Part shown: positions 9,060-18,499 of the stretch, one piece after another
Layout of the letters: each line of letters starts with the position of its first letter
Position numbering within the stretch: position 1 is the stretch's first letter
Assembly: GCF_003946465.1 (NCBI RefSeq)
Contig: NZ_RHOL01000028.1
Span: forward strand, 1-36,228
DNA from: Lacticaseibacillus hegangensis
GTDB taxonomy: Bacteria > Bacillota > Bacilli > Lactobacillales > Lactobacillaceae
DNA: 36,228 bases
Direction of reading: 5' to 3'
The notes under the pieces: model-generated
What the model was told of the DNA's origin: nothing
The model's database searches: none
The model's input: only the letters and a program-made list of their open reading frames with translations
Translations under genes and position numbers: made by a program

Positions 9060-9243
9060 AGAGATCGCTGCATTAACCACAGAGGAAATGCTCGACAAAG
9101 AAAAGCAGTATAAAGAAGAGCTGTTCAACCTGCGCTTTCAACAGGCGACTGGCCAAATGGAGAACACTGCTCGGCTGAAGCAAGTGCGCAAGAACATTGC
9201 GCGGATCAAAACGGTCCTGCGTCAGCAGTCACTGAAGAAATAA
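9049..9243 (+). CDS. rpmC: 50S ribosomal protein L29
   Basis: L29 sits near the tunnel exit next to L23. The 64-residue product ([20 protein letters not shown]...) has the conserved [32 protein letters not shown] core. The correct start is the ATG at 9049, inside the end of rplP in another frame (11-base overlap), with GGAAGGAG about 10 bases upstream. Starting further upstream adds 38 residues unlike L29. Confidence 0.96.
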   Translation: MKAKEIAALTTEEMLDKEKQYKEELFNLRFQQATGQMENTARLKQVRKNIARIKTVLRQQSLKK

Positions 9244-9263
9244 ACGGAAAGGAGACTATCACC

Positions 9264-9527
9264 TTGGCAGAACGTAATTCTCGTAAAGTTTATCAAGGCC
9301 GTGTTGTTTCTGACAAAATGGACAAGACGATCACCGTCCAAGTCAACACGACGAAGACGCACCCGGTATACGGCAAGCGTGTGAAGTACTCGAAGAAGTA
9401 CTATGCACACGATGAAGAAAATGTCGCAAAAGTCGGCGATCTGGTTCAGATCATGGAAACTCGTCCGATGTCTCGCAACAAGCGTTTCCGTTTATTGAAC
9501 GTGGTCGAAAAGGCAGTTCGTATTTAA
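9264..9527 (+). CDS. rpsQ: 30S ribosomal protein S17
   Basis: S17 is an early 16S rRNA binder. The 87-residue product contains [16 protein letters not shown] and [19 protein letters not shown] (about 32-50). It starts with TTG at 9264, set by GGAAAGGAG at the right spacing; no in-frame ATG or GTG would keep the conserved N-terminus. Confidence 0.96.
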   Translation: MAERNSRKVYQGRVVSDKMDKTITVQVNTTKTHPVYGKRVKYSKKYYAHDEENVAKVGDLVQIMETRPMSRNKRFRLLNVVEKAVRI

Positions 9528-9557
9528 TTTAAATACGTTTGAAAGGAGGACCAACCC

Positions 9558-9926
9558 GTGATTCAACAAGAAAGTCGTCTTAAAGTCGCTGACAACTCTG
9601 GTGCCCGCGAGTTGCTGGTGATCAAAGTGCTTGGCGGTTCATACCGTAAGACTGGGAACATCGGCGACGTCGTTGTGGCAACCGTAAAACAGGCTACACC
9701 AGGTGGCGTTGTCAAGCTCCACGATGTGGTCAAGGCCGTCATCGTGCGCACCAAGTCGGGTGCCCGCCGTACTGATGGATCGTACATCAAGTTCGACGAA
9801 AACGCCGCGGTCATCATCAACGCGGACAAGAGCCCACGGGGGACTCGTATCTTTGGACCAGTCGCACGCGAACTGCGTGACGGCGATTTCATGAAGATCG
9901 TTTCCTTAGCGCCTGAAGTCCTTTAA
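9558..9926 (+). CDS. rplN: 50S ribosomal protein L14
   Basis: L14 forms intersubunit bridges and is the docking site of the silencing factor RsfS. The 122-residue product begins [28 protein letters not shown] and matches the family over its full length. It starts with GTG at 9558 after GAAAGGAGG. The spc-type order continues with rplX. Confidence 0.97.
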   Translation: MIQQESRLKVADNSGARELLVIKVLGGSYRKTGNIGDVVVATVKQATPGGVVKLHDVVKAVIVRTKSGARRTDGSYIKFDENAAVIINADKSPRGTRIFGPVARELRDGDFMKIVSLAPEVL

Positions 9927-9953
9927 TCATTCTGACCAAATAGGAGGTGCGAC

Positions 9954-10301
9954 ATGAAAATCAAGACTGGTGATAAAGTTCGGGTCATGCGTGGTAAAGA
10001 CGCTGGCAAAGAAGGTACGGTAACCAAGGTGCTGCTTAAGGCAGACAAGGTCATCGTCGAAGGCGTCAACATGATCAAGAAACACCAAAAGCCTAACAAC
10101 GCGAACCCGCAAGGCGGGATCGTGGACAAGGAAGCAGCCATTGCCGTTTCTAACGTAATGCTGCTGGATCCAGAAACGAATAAGCCGACCCGCGTTGGCT
10201 TTGAAATCAAGGACGGCAAGAAGTCACGCATTGCCAAGAAATCTGGCAAGGAACTGACCACTGCTGCTGCTCCTGCAAAAACTGACGGGAAGGAGGACTA
10301 A
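9954..10301 (+). CDS. rplX: 50S ribosomal protein L24
   Basis: L24 initiates 50S assembly. The KOW motif ([22 protein letters not shown], residues 2-23) is at the N-terminus as usual. The product is 115 residues, roughly a dozen longer than the common Firmicutes length. The extra part is an Ala/Thr/Lys/Asp-rich tail (about residues 99-115) that looks disordered. The ribosome binding site for rplE lies within the DNA coding this tail. Confidence 0.96.
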   Translation: MKIKTGDKVRVMRGKDAGKEGTVTKVLLKADKVIVEGVNMIKKHQKPNNANPQGGIVDKEAAIAVSNVMLLDPETNKPTRVGFEIKDGKKSRIAKKSGKELTTAAAPAKTDGKED

Positions 10302-10307
10302 TCCCAG

Positions 10308-10850
10308 ATGGCAAATCGTTTACAAGAACGTTTTAACAAGGAGATCGCACCGGCTTTGGTAGAGAAGTTCAACTACAAGAGCACGATGCAGACTCCGCAC
10401 GTTGAGAAGATCGTTTTGAACATGGGGGTCGGCGATGCAACACAAAACGCCAAGCTCATGGACGAAGCCGTTGCCGAAATGGCGCAGATCTCCGGCCAAC
10501 AGCCGCTGATCACCAAGGCGAAGAAGAGCATCGCGAACTTCCGCCTGCGTGAAGGCATGTCGATCGGTGCCAAGGTCACCCTGCGCGGCGAGCGTATGTA
10601 TGACTTCCTGGACAAGCTGATCAATGTCTCCCTGCCACGTGTTCGTGACTTCCACGGGATCTCTCCTAAGTCCTTCGACGGCCGGGGCAATTACACCCTG
10701 GGCCTGAAGGAACAATTGATCTTCCCTGAAATTGATTACGATCAGGTCAACCGCGTTCGCGGCCTTGACGTGGTCATTGTTACGACTGCAAATACTGACG
10801 AGGAAGGCCTCGAACTGCTGAAGCAGCTCGGCATGCCTTTCGCTAAATAA
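10308..10850 (+). CDS. rplE: 50S ribosomal protein L5
   Basis: L5 binds 5S rRNA and contacts the P-site tRNA. The 180-residue product carries [12 protein letters not shown] and [27 protein letters not shown] (about 74-100). It begins 6 bases after rplX, with GGAAGGAGG at the end of rplX. Confidence 0.97.
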   Translation: MANRLQERFNKEIAPALVEKFNYKSTMQTPHVEKIVLNMGVGDATQNAKLMDEAVAEMAQISGQQPLITKAKKSIANFRLREGMSIGAKVTLRGERMYDFLDKLINVSLPRVRDFHGISPKSFDGRGNYTLGLKEQLIFPEIDYDQVNRVRGLDVVIVTTANTDEEGLELLKQLGMPFAK

Positions 10851-10863
10851 AGGAGGGTCACAC

Positions 10864-11049
10864 TTGGCTAAGAAGTCGATGATCGTGAAAAACAACCGGC
10901 CTGCAAAGTTCGCAGTGCAAGAATACACACGCTGCCAACGTTGTGGTCGTCCGCACTCTGTTTACCGTAAGTTCAAACTCTGCCGGATTTGCCTTCGTGA
11001 ATTAGCTCATGCCGGTCAAATTCCTGGTATGCGCAAAGCTAGCTGGTAA
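10864..11049 (+). CDS. rpsN: 30S ribosomal protein S14, zinc-binding type
   Basis: S14 assembles late into the 30S head. This 61-residue version is the zinc type, with cysteines C24, C27, C40 and C43 (CQRC...CRIC). A longer zinc-free paralogue is often encoded elsewhere in related genomes, but not in this window. It starts with TTG at 10864, set by AAAGGAGGG just after the rplE stop. Confidence 0.96.
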   Translation: MAKKSMIVKNNRPAKFAVQEYTRCQRCGRPHSVYRKFKLCRICLRELAHAGQIPGMRKASW

Positions 11050-11079
11050 ACCGAAACCCAGTCAAAGGAGGTTAAATCA

Positions 11080-11478
11080 ATGGTCTTGACCGATCCAATC
11101 GCAGATTACTTGACTCGCATTCGCAACGCCAACATGGTGCGCCACGAATCGCTGATCGTACCTGCATCAAAGATGAAAATCAACATTTCCGAGATCCTCA
11201 AGCAAGAAGGCTTCATCCGTGATTACGAAGTGATCGAGGATGACAAGCAAGGCGTTATTCGTGTTTTCCTGAAGTACGGGAAGAACAACGAACGCGTCAT
11301 TTCCGGCTTGAAGCGCATCTCTAAGCCTGGCCTGCGCTCCTACGTGAAGGCTGACGCTGTGCCGAAGGTCCTAAACGGCCTGGGCATCGCCATCCTCTCC
11401 ACTCCTGAAGGTGTGATCACCGACAAGGAAGCGCGCGCGAAGAACGTTGGCGGCGAAGTACTCGCCTACGTTTGGTAA
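11080..11478 (+). CDS. rpsH: 30S ribosomal protein S8
   Basis: S8 is a central-domain 16S rRNA binder and in E. coli the spc-operon repressor. The 132-residue product begins with [21 protein letters not shown] and ends with [22 protein letters not shown], both hallmarks of the family. An AAAGGAGG site precedes the ATG. Confidence 0.97.
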   Translation: MVLTDPIADYLTRIRNANMVRHESLIVPASKMKINISEILKQEGFIRDYEVIEDDKQGVIRVFLKYGKNNERVISGLKRISKPGLRSYVKADAVPKVLNGLGIAILSTPEGVITDKEARAKNVGGEVLAYVW

Positions 11479-11508
11479 GATAAAACTTTAAAAAGGAGGT
11501 GCCTCCAA

Positions 11509-12039
11509 GTGAGTCGTATTGGTTATAAAGCAATCACCGTGCCGGCTGGCGTTACAGTCACCGTCGACGGCGAAAACATCACCGTGAAGGGCCCGAAGGG
11601 TGAGATGACTCGCCACTTCGCCCCAGAAATTTCCATGACGCAAGACGGCAACGAGATCAAGTTCGACCGTCCCGACGATTCGTTCAAGGCGCTGCACGGG
11701 ACGACCCGCGCCAACCTGAACAACATGATCGTGGGTGTCACCGATGGCTTCAAGAAAAACATGAAGCTGGTCGGGGTCGGCTACCGTGCACAAAAGCAAG
11801 GCAACAAGCTGATCCTGAACGTCGGTTACTCTCACCCAGTTGAGATGACCCCGCCAGAAGGAATCGACTTCGACGTGCCAAGCAACACGGAGATCACGGT
11901 TTCTGGGATCTCTAAGCAGGTCGTTGGCCAATGGGCCGCCGAGATCCGTGCGGTTCGTTCGCCTGAACCTTACAAAGGTAAGGGGATCCGTTATGTCGAC
12001 GAATACGTCCGGCGTAAGGAAGGTAAGACTGGTAAGTAG
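11509..12039 (+). CDS. rplF: 50S ribosomal protein L6
   Basis: L6 lies near the factor-binding centre. The 176-residue product begins [17 protein letters not shown] and ends [25 protein letters not shown], the conserved C-terminal signature. It starts with GTG at 11509 (AAAGGAGG upstream). It is followed by an unusually long gap for this operon (129 bases) that carries hairpins. Confidence 0.97.
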   Translation: MSRIGYKAITVPAGVTVTVDGENITVKGPKGEMTRHFAPEISMTQDGNEIKFDRPDDSFKALHGTTRANLNNMIVGVTDGFKKNMKLVGVGYRAQKQGNKLILNVGYSHPVEMTPPEGIDFDVPSNTEITVSGISKQVVGQWAAEIRAVRSPEPYKGKGIRYVDEYVRRKEGKTGK

Positions 12040-12168
12040 TCTTACTGATAACGTATGGGCGATCATCGCCCGTGTCTATGCGCCTGGGGCCGCGTCATCA
12101 GGCCGTCCGCTTTGTGCGAGCGCCTGATCCATCACCGCCTCAAGCAGCTAATCAAAGGAGTGAACATT
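12040..12168 (+). promoter_or_regulatory. Structured intercistronic region between rplF and rplR
   Basis: Hairpin 1: GGGCGA (12057-12062) with TCGCCC (12066-12071). CAGGC (12099-12103) can pair upstream with GCCTG (12082-12086), or, as ATCAGGC (12097-12103), downstream with GCCTGAT (12122-12128). The two pairings exclude each other. The 13-base string TCCGCTTTGTGCG (12106-12118) also occurs in the rpsL-rpsG gap (759-771). No T-tract follows, so it is not a standard terminator. Processing or translational control of rplR is possible. Confidence 0.45.
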
Positions 12169-12528
12169 GTGATTTCCAAGCCAGATAAAAACAAGACCCG
12201 GCAACGGCGTCACGCACGCGTCCGGGGTAAGATTTCTGGTACGAGCGAGCGCCCACGCTTGAACATTTTCCGTTCAAATAAAAACATCTACGCGCAATTA
12301 ATTGATGACGTAGCGGGTGTGACGCTAGCAAGTGCCTCCACTCTCGATAAAGAAGTATCTGATGACGCAAACAAGACCGAGCAGGCAAAGCAGGTTGGCG
12401 AATTGGTCGCTAAGCGCGCTGTTGCCGCCGGTCACAAAGTAGTGGTCTTTGACCGTGGTGGTTACCTCTATCATGGTCGCGTGCAGGCGCTCGCTGAAGC
12501 GGCTCGCGAAAACGGCCTTGAATTCTAA
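12169..12528 (+). CDS. rplR: 50S ribosomal protein L18
   Basis: L18 binds 5S rRNA and delivers it to the 50S with L5. The 119-residue product contains [35 protein letters not shown] (about 12-46) and ends with [17 protein letters not shown]. The start is GTG at 12169 (VISKPDKNK) after AAAGGAG. The frame is open to 12055, but those 38 codons cover the structured gap and are not L18-like. Confidence 0.96.
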   Translation: MISKPDKNKTRQRRHARVRGKISGTSERPRLNIFRSNKNIYAQLIDDVAGVTLASASTLDKEVSDDANKTEQAKQVGELVAKRAVAAGHKVVVFDRGGYLYHGRVQALAEAARENGLEF

Positions 12529-12551
12529 CAAAGAAGGAGGAAAACCAATCC

Positions 12552-13061
12552 ATGGCATCATACATTGATCCAAACCAACTCGACTTGGAAGACCGCGTCG
12601 TATCGATCAACCCAGTTGTCAAAGTTGTCAAAGGTGGTCGTCGTCGTCGGTTTGCAAGTATTGCAATCGTTGGCGACAAGCACGGCCACGTCGGCTTCGG
12701 GACCGGTAAGGCCCAGGAAGTGCCAGAAGCAATCCGCAAAGCGGTCGACGACGCCAAGAAGAATCTGATCGAAGTGCCGATCGTTGGTACCACGATTCCT
12801 CACGAAGCGATTGGTCACTTCGGCGCCGGTGAAGTTTTGCTTAAGCCGGCCGTTGAAGGGTCCGGGGTTGCTGCCGGCGGCGCGGTTCGTGCCGTTATGG
12901 AACTTGCTGGGATCTCAGACGTGACTAGCAAGTCCCTTGGCCGCAACACGCCAATCAACATGATTCGCGCGACGATGGACGCCTTGACTCAGCTCAAGAC
13001 CGTTCAGGAAGTGGCTGAACTCCGCGGCGTATCAGTATCGCACTTGCAAGAACAAAACTAG
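12552..13061 (+). CDS. rpsE: 30S ribosomal protein S5
   Basis: S5 lies at the mRNA entry channel and affects decoding fidelity. The 169-residue product has the N-terminal double-stranded-RNA-binding fold with [33 protein letters not shown] (about 17-49) and the C-terminal [18 protein letters not shown] segment. AAGGAGG precedes the ATG. The spectinomycin-site loop looks ordinary. Confidence 0.97.
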   Translation: MASYIDPNQLDLEDRVVSINPVVKVVKGGRRRRFASIAIVGDKHGHVGFGTGKAQEVPEAIRKAVDDAKKNLIEVPIVGTTIPHEAIGHFGAGEVLLKPAVEGSGVAAGGAVRAVMELAGISDVTSKSLGRNTPINMIRATMDALTQLKTVQEVAELRGVSVSHLQEQN

Positions 13062-13072
13062 GAGGGCACATC

Positions 13073-13258
13073 ATGGCGCAATTAAAAATTACATTGACCC
13101 GCAGTGCTGCTCACCGGTTGCCAAAGCAACGCAAGATTGTTAAGGAATTGGGTCTGGGCCGTGTCAACAGCTCAGTCGTGAAGCCTGACAACGACGCAAC
13201 ACGCGGTGCGATCTTCCAGATCTCCCACTTGGTTTCCGTTGAAGAAGTCAAGGATTAA
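13073..13258 (+). CDS. rpmD: 50S ribosomal protein L30
   Basis: Small 61-residue protein of the 50[29 protein letters not shown]..., with the L30 ferredoxin-like fold signature. It starts 11 bases after rpsE; the AGGAGGGC site overlaps the rpsE stop codon. Confidence 0.96.
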   Translation: MAQLKITLTRSAAHRLPKQRKIVKELGLGRVNSSVVKPDNDATRGAIFQISHLVSVEEVKD

Positions 13259-13288
13259 TCTATTTCGCAAAAAGGAGGTGCCACACGA

Positions 13289-13729
13289 ATGAAGTTACAC
13301 GAATTAAAGCCAAATGACGGTGCGCGTCAAGCACGGAAGCGTGTTGGCCGCGGGACTTCTAGCGGTCAGGGTAAGACGGCCGGCAAAGGGACTAAGGGCC
13401 AATTGGCTCGTCAGGGCGGCAAGACCCGGCTCGGGTTCGAAGGTGGCCAGATGCCACTGTTCCGGCGGATGCCAAAACGCGGTTTCAAGAACATCAACCG
13501 CAAAGTCTTTGCCATCGTGAACGTTGAAGACCTCAACCGGTTTGACGAAGGCACGGAAGTAACACCAACTCTGTTGGTCGAAACCGGCTTAGTTAAAAAC
13601 GAAAAAGACGGCGTTAAGCTGTTGGGTAACGGGAAGCTGGACAAGAAGCTGACCGTTAAAGTTAACAAGGCTTCCGAAACTGCCAAGAGCGCAGTCGAAG
13701 CAGCAGGCGGTTCGCTTGAGGTGATCTAA
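13289..13729 (+). CDS. rplO: 50S ribosomal protein L15
   Basis: L15 is a late-assembly protein of the 50S. The 146-residue product has the Gly/Arg-rich N-terminal extension ([23 protein letters not shown], about 17-39) and the C-terminal globular domain. Its stop overlaps the secY start (TAATG), so the translocase gene is translationally coupled to it. Confidence 0.97.
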   Translation: MKLHELKPNDGARQARKRVGRGTSSGQGKTAGKGTKGQLARQGGKTRLGFEGGQMPLFRRMPKRGFKNINRKVFAIVNVEDLNRFDEGTEVTPTLLVETGLVKNEKDGVKLLGNGKLDKKLTVKVNKASETAKSAVEAAGGSLEVI

Positions 13730-15042
13730 TGCTGAAAACCCTCGTTAACGCATTTAAGGTCAAGGATATCCGCAACAAGATCCTCTTTACCTTGGGCGTT
13801 TTGCTGGTTTATCGACTAGGGGCGCAGATCACAGTGCCTGGCGTTAATGCTAAGGCCTTGACGCAGGTCGGATCGACCGGCTTGATCTCCCTGCTCGACA
13901 CCGTTTCCGGTGGCGGGTTGGCCAACTATTCGATCTTCTCAATGGGGGTCTCTCCGTACATTACGGCTCAAATTGTGGTTCAACTGTTGCAGACCGATAT
14001 TGTGCCGAAGTTCGTGGAATGGGGTAAGCAAGGGGAAGTTGGTCGGCGCAAGCTGAACCAAGTCACCCGTTACCTGACCATTTTCCTCGGCTTCTTCCAG
14101 GCGGTTGGCATTACGGCTGGGTTCCAGCAGCTTTCCGCACTGGGGCTGGTCGCCAATCCGACGATCACCACATACGTGATCATCGGCATCATCCTGACTG
14201 GGGGCACCATGCTTCTGACGTGGATGGGCGAGCAGATCACGGACAAGGGGATCGGCAATGGGGTCTCAATGATCATCTTTGCCGGCATCATTGCCCGTCT
14301 GCCAAGTGGGCTGGCTTCCTTGTGGAAGGACAACATCACGAACAACACTGCCGCTGATCGGTGGCAGGGCATTTTGTTCCTGGTTGCACTGGCCATTGTG
14401 GTCCTGCTGGTCGTGACGTTTGTCACCTGGGTTCAGCAGGCCAACCGCAAGATTCCGATTCAGTACACGCGCCGGGTGGCGGCTTCCGGTAGTGAAAGCT
14501 ACCTGCCGCTGAAGGTTAACGTGGCTGGGGTCATTCCTGTCATTTTTGCCAGTTCGTTCATCATCACGCCGCAAACCATTCTGATGGCCTTCGCCAAACG
14601 GTTCCAGGGCCAAGGCTGGTATGACACGATGACCAACGTCTTCAACATGCAAAGCACGCCAGGCGTCATCATTTATACGATCCTGATCGTCCTGTTCACG
14701 TTCTTCTACGCTTTCGTCCAGGTTAACCCGGAAAAAGTGCAGGAGAATCTGACCAAGCAAGGATCGTATATCCCAGGCGTTTGGCCCGGGAAGGAAACTG
14801 AAAAGTATCTTTCTCGTGTGTTGATGCGGCTGTCGACGGTGGGGGCGTTGTTCCTCGGCTTCGTGGCCCTGCTGCCACAGCTGGCAGCGAACCTTTGGGG
14901 CTTGCCTCAAAGCATTGGCCTTGGTGGGACTAGCCTGCTGATTGTCGTCATGACGGCGATCGAACTGGTCCGCCAGCTCGATGGGTTACTGATGAAGCGC
15001 GAGTACGTCGGGTTTATCCGCGACGACCTCGTGAAGAATTAG
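13729..15042 (+). CDS. secY: Protein translocase subunit SecY
   Basis: SecY is the channel of the general secretion pathway in the cytoplasmic membrane, working with SecE, SecG and SecA. The 437-residue product has about ten hydrophobic segments. The N-terminal region reads NKILFTLGVLLVYRLGAQITVPG. The plug-domain region SGGGLANYSIFSMGVSPYITAQIVVQL (about 61-87) and the cytoplasmic RKIPIQYTRR loop (about 239-248) are present. It is coupled to rplO and followed directly by adk, the standard order. Confidence 0.97.
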   Translation: MLKTLVNAFKVKDIRNKILFTLGVLLVYRLGAQITVPGVNAKALTQVGSTGLISLLDTVSGGGLANYSIFSMGVSPYITAQIVVQLLQTDIVPKFVEWGKQGEVGRRKLNQVTRYLTIFLGFFQAVGITAGFQQLSALGLVANPTITTYVIIGIILTGGTMLLTWMGEQITDKGIGNGVSMIIFAGIIARLPSGLASLWKDNITNNTAADRWQGILFLVALAIVVLLVVTFVTWVQQANRKIPIQYTRRVAASGSESYLPLKVNVAGVIPVIFASSFIITPQTILMAFAKRFQGQGWYDTMTNVFNMQSTPGVIIYTILIVLFTFFYAFVQVNPEKVQENLTKQGSYIPGVWPGKETEKYLSRVLMRLSTVGALFLGFVALLPQLAANLWGLPQSIGLGGTSLLIVVMTAIELVRQLDGLLMKREYVGFIRDDLVKN

Positions 15043-15051
15043 GAGGAAACC

Positions 15052-15705
15052 ATGAATCTGATTTTAATGGGACTGCCAGGCGCTGGTAAGGGCACGCAGG
15101 CGGAGCGGATCGAAGATGCGTATCCCGTCGCTCATATCAGCACCGGGGACATGTTCCGCGAAGCGATGGCCAACGGCACGGAGATGGGCAAGCAGGCCAA
15201 GGGGTTTATCGATCAAGGTCAGCTGGTTCCAGATTCGGTCGTTGAAGGCATGGTCAAGGAGCGGCTTGCGCAAAAGGATACCGATCAGGGCTTCATGCTC
15301 GATGGGTTTCCGCGTACGCTGGCTCAGGCCGAAGCGCTTGAAACCATCACCCAGGACTTAAGCAAGCCGCTTGACGCCGTGATCAACATCGACGTTGAAC
15401 CAGCAGTGCTGGTGGAGCGGCTGTCTGGCCGTTACATCTGCAGCAACTGCGGAGCGACTTACCACAAGTTGTACAACCCGACCAAGGTGCCGGGAACTTG
15501 CGACCGCTGCGGCGGCCACGAGTTCTTCCAGCGCGATGACGACAAGCCGGAAACGGTGAAGAATCGCCTGAAGGTCAACATCGAGGAGAACACGCCGCTG
15601 ATTGATTTTTATCAAAAGCGCAACTTGCTCTTCACCGTCAACGGGGATCAGGACATCGATCTGGTGTTCGCTGACATCCAAGCGGTCTTGAAAAAACTCA
15701 ACTAG
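15052..15705 (+). CDS. adk: Adenylate kinase, zinc-binding long form
   Basis: Interconverts ATP plus AMP and two ADP. The 217-residue product has the P-loop GLPGAGKGT (7-15) and the lid domain with C130, C133, C150 and C153 (CSNC...CDRC), the structural zinc site common in Gram-positive enzymes. It starts 9 bases after secY with AGGAGG. A likely promoter for the downstream alpha-operon genes begins 22 bases after its stop codon. Confidence 0.97.
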   Translation: MNLILMGLPGAGKGTQAERIEDAYPVAHISTGDMFREAMANGTEMGKQAKGFIDQGQLVPDSVVEGMVKERLAQKDTDQGFMLDGFPRTLAQAEALETITQDLSKPLDAVINIDVEPAVLVERLSGRYICSNCGATYHKLYNPTKVPGTCDRCGGHEFFQRDDDKPETVKNRLKVNIEENTPLIDFYQKRNLLFTVNGDQDIDLVFADIQAVLKKLN

Positions 15706-15726
15706 CCTGCAGCCACGGCCTGACTG

Positions 15727-15755
15727 TTTTCAAACGGGTCGATTTATGATACAAT
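15727..15755 (+). promoter_or_regulatory. Internal promoter before infA
   Basis: Extended -10 TGATACAAT (15747-15755) with a poor -35 (TTTTCA, 15727-15732, 17-base spacer). It lies in the 125-base adk-infA gap and could drive infA to rplQ independently of the S10 promoter. Confidence 0.55.
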
Positions 15756-15757
15756 GT

Positions 15758-15794
15758 CGCGGTATGCGCTGAGGGCTTGCCCTCACCGCGTTTT
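15758..15794 (+). terminator. Attenuator-like hairpin in the infA leader
   Basis: TGAGGG (15770-15775) pairs with CCCTCA (15780-15785) around a CTTG loop. CGCGG (15758-15762) and CCGCG (15786-15790) can extend the stem, and TTTT (15791-15794) follows. The outer strand starts at or before the predicted transcription start. The full stem therefore forms only in read-through RNA from secY-adk, which would make this a terminator for upstream transcription. Confidence 0.45.
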
Positions 15795-15830
15795 CGCGTG
15801 TGATCCAGACAATTAGGAGGAATTTATTTC

Positions 15831-16049
15831 GTGGCAAAAGACGATGTGATCGAGATCCAGGGCACCGTGGTCGATACGTTACCGAACGCGATGTTCAAAG
15901 TCGAACTTGAAAACGGGGCAACGATTCTTGCCCATGTCTCCGGGAAGATTCGGATGCACTACATCCGCATCTTGCCAGGCGACAAGGTGACCGTTGAATT
16001 GTCTCCATACGATCTGACCAAGGGCCGGATCACGTACCGTTTCAAGTAA
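15831..16049 (+). CDS. infA: Translation initiation factor IF-1
   Basis: IF-1 occupies the ribosomal A site during initiation. The 72-residue OB-fold protein ([29 protein letters not shown]...) matches the family end to end, including [19 protein letters not shown] (about 35-53). It starts with GTG at 15831 after TAGGAGG. Confidence 0.97.
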   Translation: MAKDDVIEIQGTVVDTLPNAMFKVELENGATILAHVSGKIRMHYIRILPGDKVTVELSPYDLTKGRITYRFK

Positions 16050-16057
16050 AGCGTTCA

Positions 16058-16115
16058 GCCGGTTCTGCCGGCTGCGCGTATTGCCAGACCAGAGCGCAGT
16101 TCTCGCTGCGTTTTT
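16058..16115 (+). promoter_or_regulatory. Hairpins with T-tract between infA and rpmJ
   Basis: A first hairpin (AGCCGG/CCGGCT, about 16058-16074) is followed by CGCAG (16095-16099) with CTGCG (16106-16110) and then TTTTT (16111-16115). The second stem is only 5 bp. It may attenuate or stabilise rather than terminate, since rpmJ, rpsM, rpsK, rpoA and rplQ must be expressed downstream. Confidence 0.4.
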
Positions 16116-16136
16116 CCAAGAGGAGGCTAATCAATC

Positions 16137-16256
16137 ATGAAAGTACGTCCATCTGTTAAAAAGATGTGCGAGCACTGCAAGGTCGTCCGTCGGCATGGCC
16201 GCGTCATGATCATCTGCTCTGCTAACCCAAAGCACAAGCAACGCCAAGGTTCATAA
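16137..16256 (+). CDS. rpmJ: 50S ribosomal protein L36, zinc type
   Basis: The smallest 50S protein, 39 residues: [19 protein letters not shown] followed by [20 protein letters not shown]. The zinc ligands C11, C14, C27 and H33 are all present, so this is the C+ form. The ATG at 16137 follows AGAGGAGG. Its position between infA and rpsM is the standard one. Confidence 0.96.
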   Translation: MKVRPSVKKMCEHCKVVRRHGRVMIICSANPKHKQRQGS

Positions 16257-16282
16257 TTCACTAAATTAGGAGGTGTCATCAT

Positions 16283-16651
16283 ATGGCTCGTATCGCAGGT
16301 GTTGACTTGCCCCGCGGCAAGCAAATCGTCATCGCGCTGACCTACATTTTTGGGATCGGCAACACGACCGCCAAGAAGATCCTGAAAGAAGCCGGCGTTC
16401 CTGAGAACGTCCGCGAAGAAGACCTGACCCCTGACCAGGAGGACAAGATCCGTGCAGCCGTCGACAACGTTAAAGTTGAAGGCGATCTGCGCCGTGAAGT
16501 CAGCCTGAACATCAAGCGGCTTCAGGAAATCGGTTCATACCGTGGCATGCGTCACCGCCGTGGCCTGCCCGTTCGTGGTCAGAACACGAAGAACAACGCA
16601 CGTACTCGCAAGGGGAAGAAAGTTTCCATTGCCGGTAAGAAGAAAGCATAA
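16283..16651 (+). CDS. rpsM: 30S ribosomal protein S13
   Basis: S13 forms intersubunit bridges and contacts the P-site tRNA with its tail. The 122-residue product begins [26 protein letters not shown] and contains [28 protein letters not shown] (about 87-114), the conserved basic C-terminal region. TAGGAGGT lies ahead of the ATG. Confidence 0.97.
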   Translation: MARIAGVDLPRGKQIVIALTYIFGIGNTTAKKILKEAGVPENVREEDLTPDQEDKIRAAVDNVKVEGDLRREVSLNIKRLQEIGSYRGMRHRRGLPVRGQNTKNNARTRKGKKVSIAGKKKA

Positions 16652-16667
16652 AGGAGGTTAGCATTCG

Positions 16668-17057
16668 ATGGCAGTTAGAAAAACCACTCGCAAGCGCCGT
16701 GTTCGCAAGAACGTTGAAGCCGGCGTTGCGCACATTCATTCCACGTTCAACAACACGTTGGTCATGATCACCGACCCTCGCGGTAACGCGATTGCCTGGT
16801 CCTCTGCAGGGGTCCTTGGATTCAAGGGCTCTCGTAAGTCCACGCCTTATGCTGCGCAGATGGCCGCTGAAGCCGCTGCAAAGGAATCCATGGAGCACGG
16901 CATGAAGTCTGTTGAAGTTGCTGTTAAAGGCCCAGGTTCCGGCCGTGAAGCTGCGATCCGTTCCCTTCAAGCAACTGGTCTTGAAGTGACCGCGATCCGC
17001 GACGTGACCCCAGTGCCGCATAACGGTTCTCGTCCTCCAAAGCGTCGTCGTGTGTAA
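16668..17057 (+). CDS. rpsK: 30S ribosomal protein S11
   Basis: S11 lies on the platform next to the mRNA exit. The 129-residue product contains [28 protein letters not shown] (about 19-46) and ends with [20 protein letters not shown], the family signature. AAAGGAGG precedes the start. A structured 65-base gap separates it from rpoA. Confidence 0.97.
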   Translation: MAVRKTTRKRRVRKNVEAGVAHIHSTFNNTLVMITDPRGNAIAWSSAGVLGFKGSRKSTPYAAQMAAEAAAKESMEHGMKSVEVAVKGPGSGREAAIRSLQATGLEVTAIRDVTPVPHNGSRPPKRRRV

Positions 17058-17061
17058 TTGT

Positions 17062-17114
17062 TACCCCACCATTTCAAGTTTGGGCAACGTTCACTTCTCG
17101 TTTTGAAAGGGGTA
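17062..17114 (+). promoter_or_regulatory. Hairpin that would cover the rpoA ribosome binding site
   Basis: TACCCC (17062-17067) pairs with GGGGTA (17109-17114) and TTTCAA (17072-17077) with TTGAAA (17103-17108). Together they form 12 bp interrupted only by a 4-base bulge. The 3' strand contains AAAGGGG, the ribosome binding site of rpoA, whose ATG is at 17123. The hairpin would lower rpoA initiation unless opened, for example by a ribosome or a ribosomal protein. Confidence 0.55.
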
Positions 17115-17122
17115 CAGACTAG

Positions 17123-18061
17123 ATGATCGAATTTGAAAAGCCGAACATCACCAAGGTTGACGAAAGCACCAACTACGGTAAGTTTGTGGTTGAACCGCTC
17201 GAACGCGGCTACGGGACCACATTGGGCAATTCGCTTCGGCGGATCCTGCTTTCTTCCTTGCCGGGTGCGGCGGTTTCCAACATCCAAATCGATGGCGTGC
17301 TGCATGAATTCAGCACGATCGATGGGGTGCTTGAAGACGTGACCCAGATCATCCTGAACATCAAGAAGCTCGCTTTGAAGATGCATTCGGATGAAGATAA
17401 GACCGTCGAGATCGACGTTGATGGCCCGGCCACTGTGACCGCCGCCGATATCGTCACTGATGCTGATGTTGAGGTATTGAACCCCGAACAGTACATTTGC
17501 ACTGTTGCTGAAGGGGGCCACTTCCATGTTCGCATGACCGTTCGCACCGGTCGTGGTTACGTGGCTGCGGATCAGAACAAGACCGAAAACATGCCGATTG
17601 GCGTGCTGCCGATCGACTCGATTTTTACCCCGATCAGTCGGGTCAATTATCAGGTCGAAAGCACTCGTGTCGGCCGGCGTAATGACTTCGACAAGTTGAC
17701 GCTGGACGTCTGGACCAACGGCTCGATCTCACCGCGCGAAGCGATCAGCTTGGCCGCGAAGATCCTGACGGAACACCTCGACATCTTCGTCAATCTTACC
17801 GATTCGGCGAAGAATGCGGAGATCATGGTCGAAAAGGAAGAAACCCACAAGGAAAAGATGCTCGAGATGACCATCGAAGAGCTCGACTTGTCCGTTCGTT
17901 CCTACAACTGCCTGAAGCGTGCTGGAATCAACACGGTTCAGGAGCTGACCAACAAGACCGAAGCCGATATGATGAAGGTCCGCAACTTGGGCCGCAAGTC
18001 GCTTGAAGAAGTTAAAAACAAGCTTTCTGATCTCGGCTTAAGCCTGCGTAAGGAAGACTAA
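17123..18061 (+). CDS. rpoA: RNA polymerase alpha subunit
   Basis: Alpha dimerises to nucleate polymerase assembly and contacts UP elements and activators. The 312-residue product has the N-terminal dimerisation domain (about 1-228, including [20 protein letters not shown] at about 30-49) and, after a charged linker, the C-terminal domain (about 248-312) with its two helix-hairpin-helix-like segments ([31 protein letters not shown]). Length and domains are normal. The gene lies between rpsK and rplQ as usual. Confidence 0.98.
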   Translation: MIEFEKPNITKVDESTNYGKFVVEPLERGYGTTLGNSLRRILLSSLPGAAVSNIQIDGVLHEFSTIDGVLEDVTQIILNIKKLALKMHSDEDKTVEIDVDGPATVTAADIVTDADVEVLNPEQYICTVAEGGHFHVRMTVRTGRGYVAADQNKTENMPIGVLPIDSIFTPISRVNYQVESTRVGRRNDFDKLTLDVWTNGSISPREAISLAAKILTEHLDIFVNLTDSAKNAEIMVEKEETHKEKMLEMTIEELDLSVRSYNCLKRAGINTVQELTNKTEADMMKVRNLGRKSLEEVKNKLSDLGLSLRKED

Positions 18062-18082
18062 TACTTAAAAGGAGGCCAATCC

Positions 18083-18463
18083 ATGAGCTACCGGAAATTA
18101 GGGCGCACCAGTTCTCAGCGTAAAGCGCTGCTGCGCGACTTGACCACCGACTTGATCGTTAAGGAACGCATCACGACGACCGAAGCCCGCGCCAAGGAAA
18201 TTCGTTCTACCGTTGACAAGATGATCACGCTCGGCAAGCGCGGCGACCTGCACGCCCGTCGTCAGGCTGCTGCTTTCCTGCGGAACACGATCGCCGATGT
18301 AAAGGAAGACGGCGACACGGTTGTCGTTCAGTCCGCTTTGCAGAAGTTGTTTGCTGACGTAGCCCCGCGCTACGCAGAACGCAACGGTGGTTACACCCGC
18401 ACTTTGAAGACCAATCAGCGCCGCGGTGACGCAGCACAGATGGTTATCATCGAACTGGTTTAA
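18083..18463 (+). CDS. rplQ: 50S ribosomal protein L17
   Basis: L17 lies near the tunnel exit. The 126-residue product begins [25 protein letters not shown] and ends [25 protein letters not shown], the short form found in Firmicutes. AAAGGAGG precedes the ATG. Last gene of the alpha operon and immediately followed by a structured RNA element. Confidence 0.97.
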   Translation: MSYRKLGRTSSQRKALLRDLTTDLIVKERITTTEARAKEIRSTVDKMITLGKRGDLHARRQAAAFLRNTIADVKEDGDTVVVQSALQKLFADVAPRYAERNGGYTRTLKTNQRRGDAAQMVIIELV

Positions 18464-18499
18464 GCGTTTCGCTTTACCAATTCAAAAAATCTAAAACCG

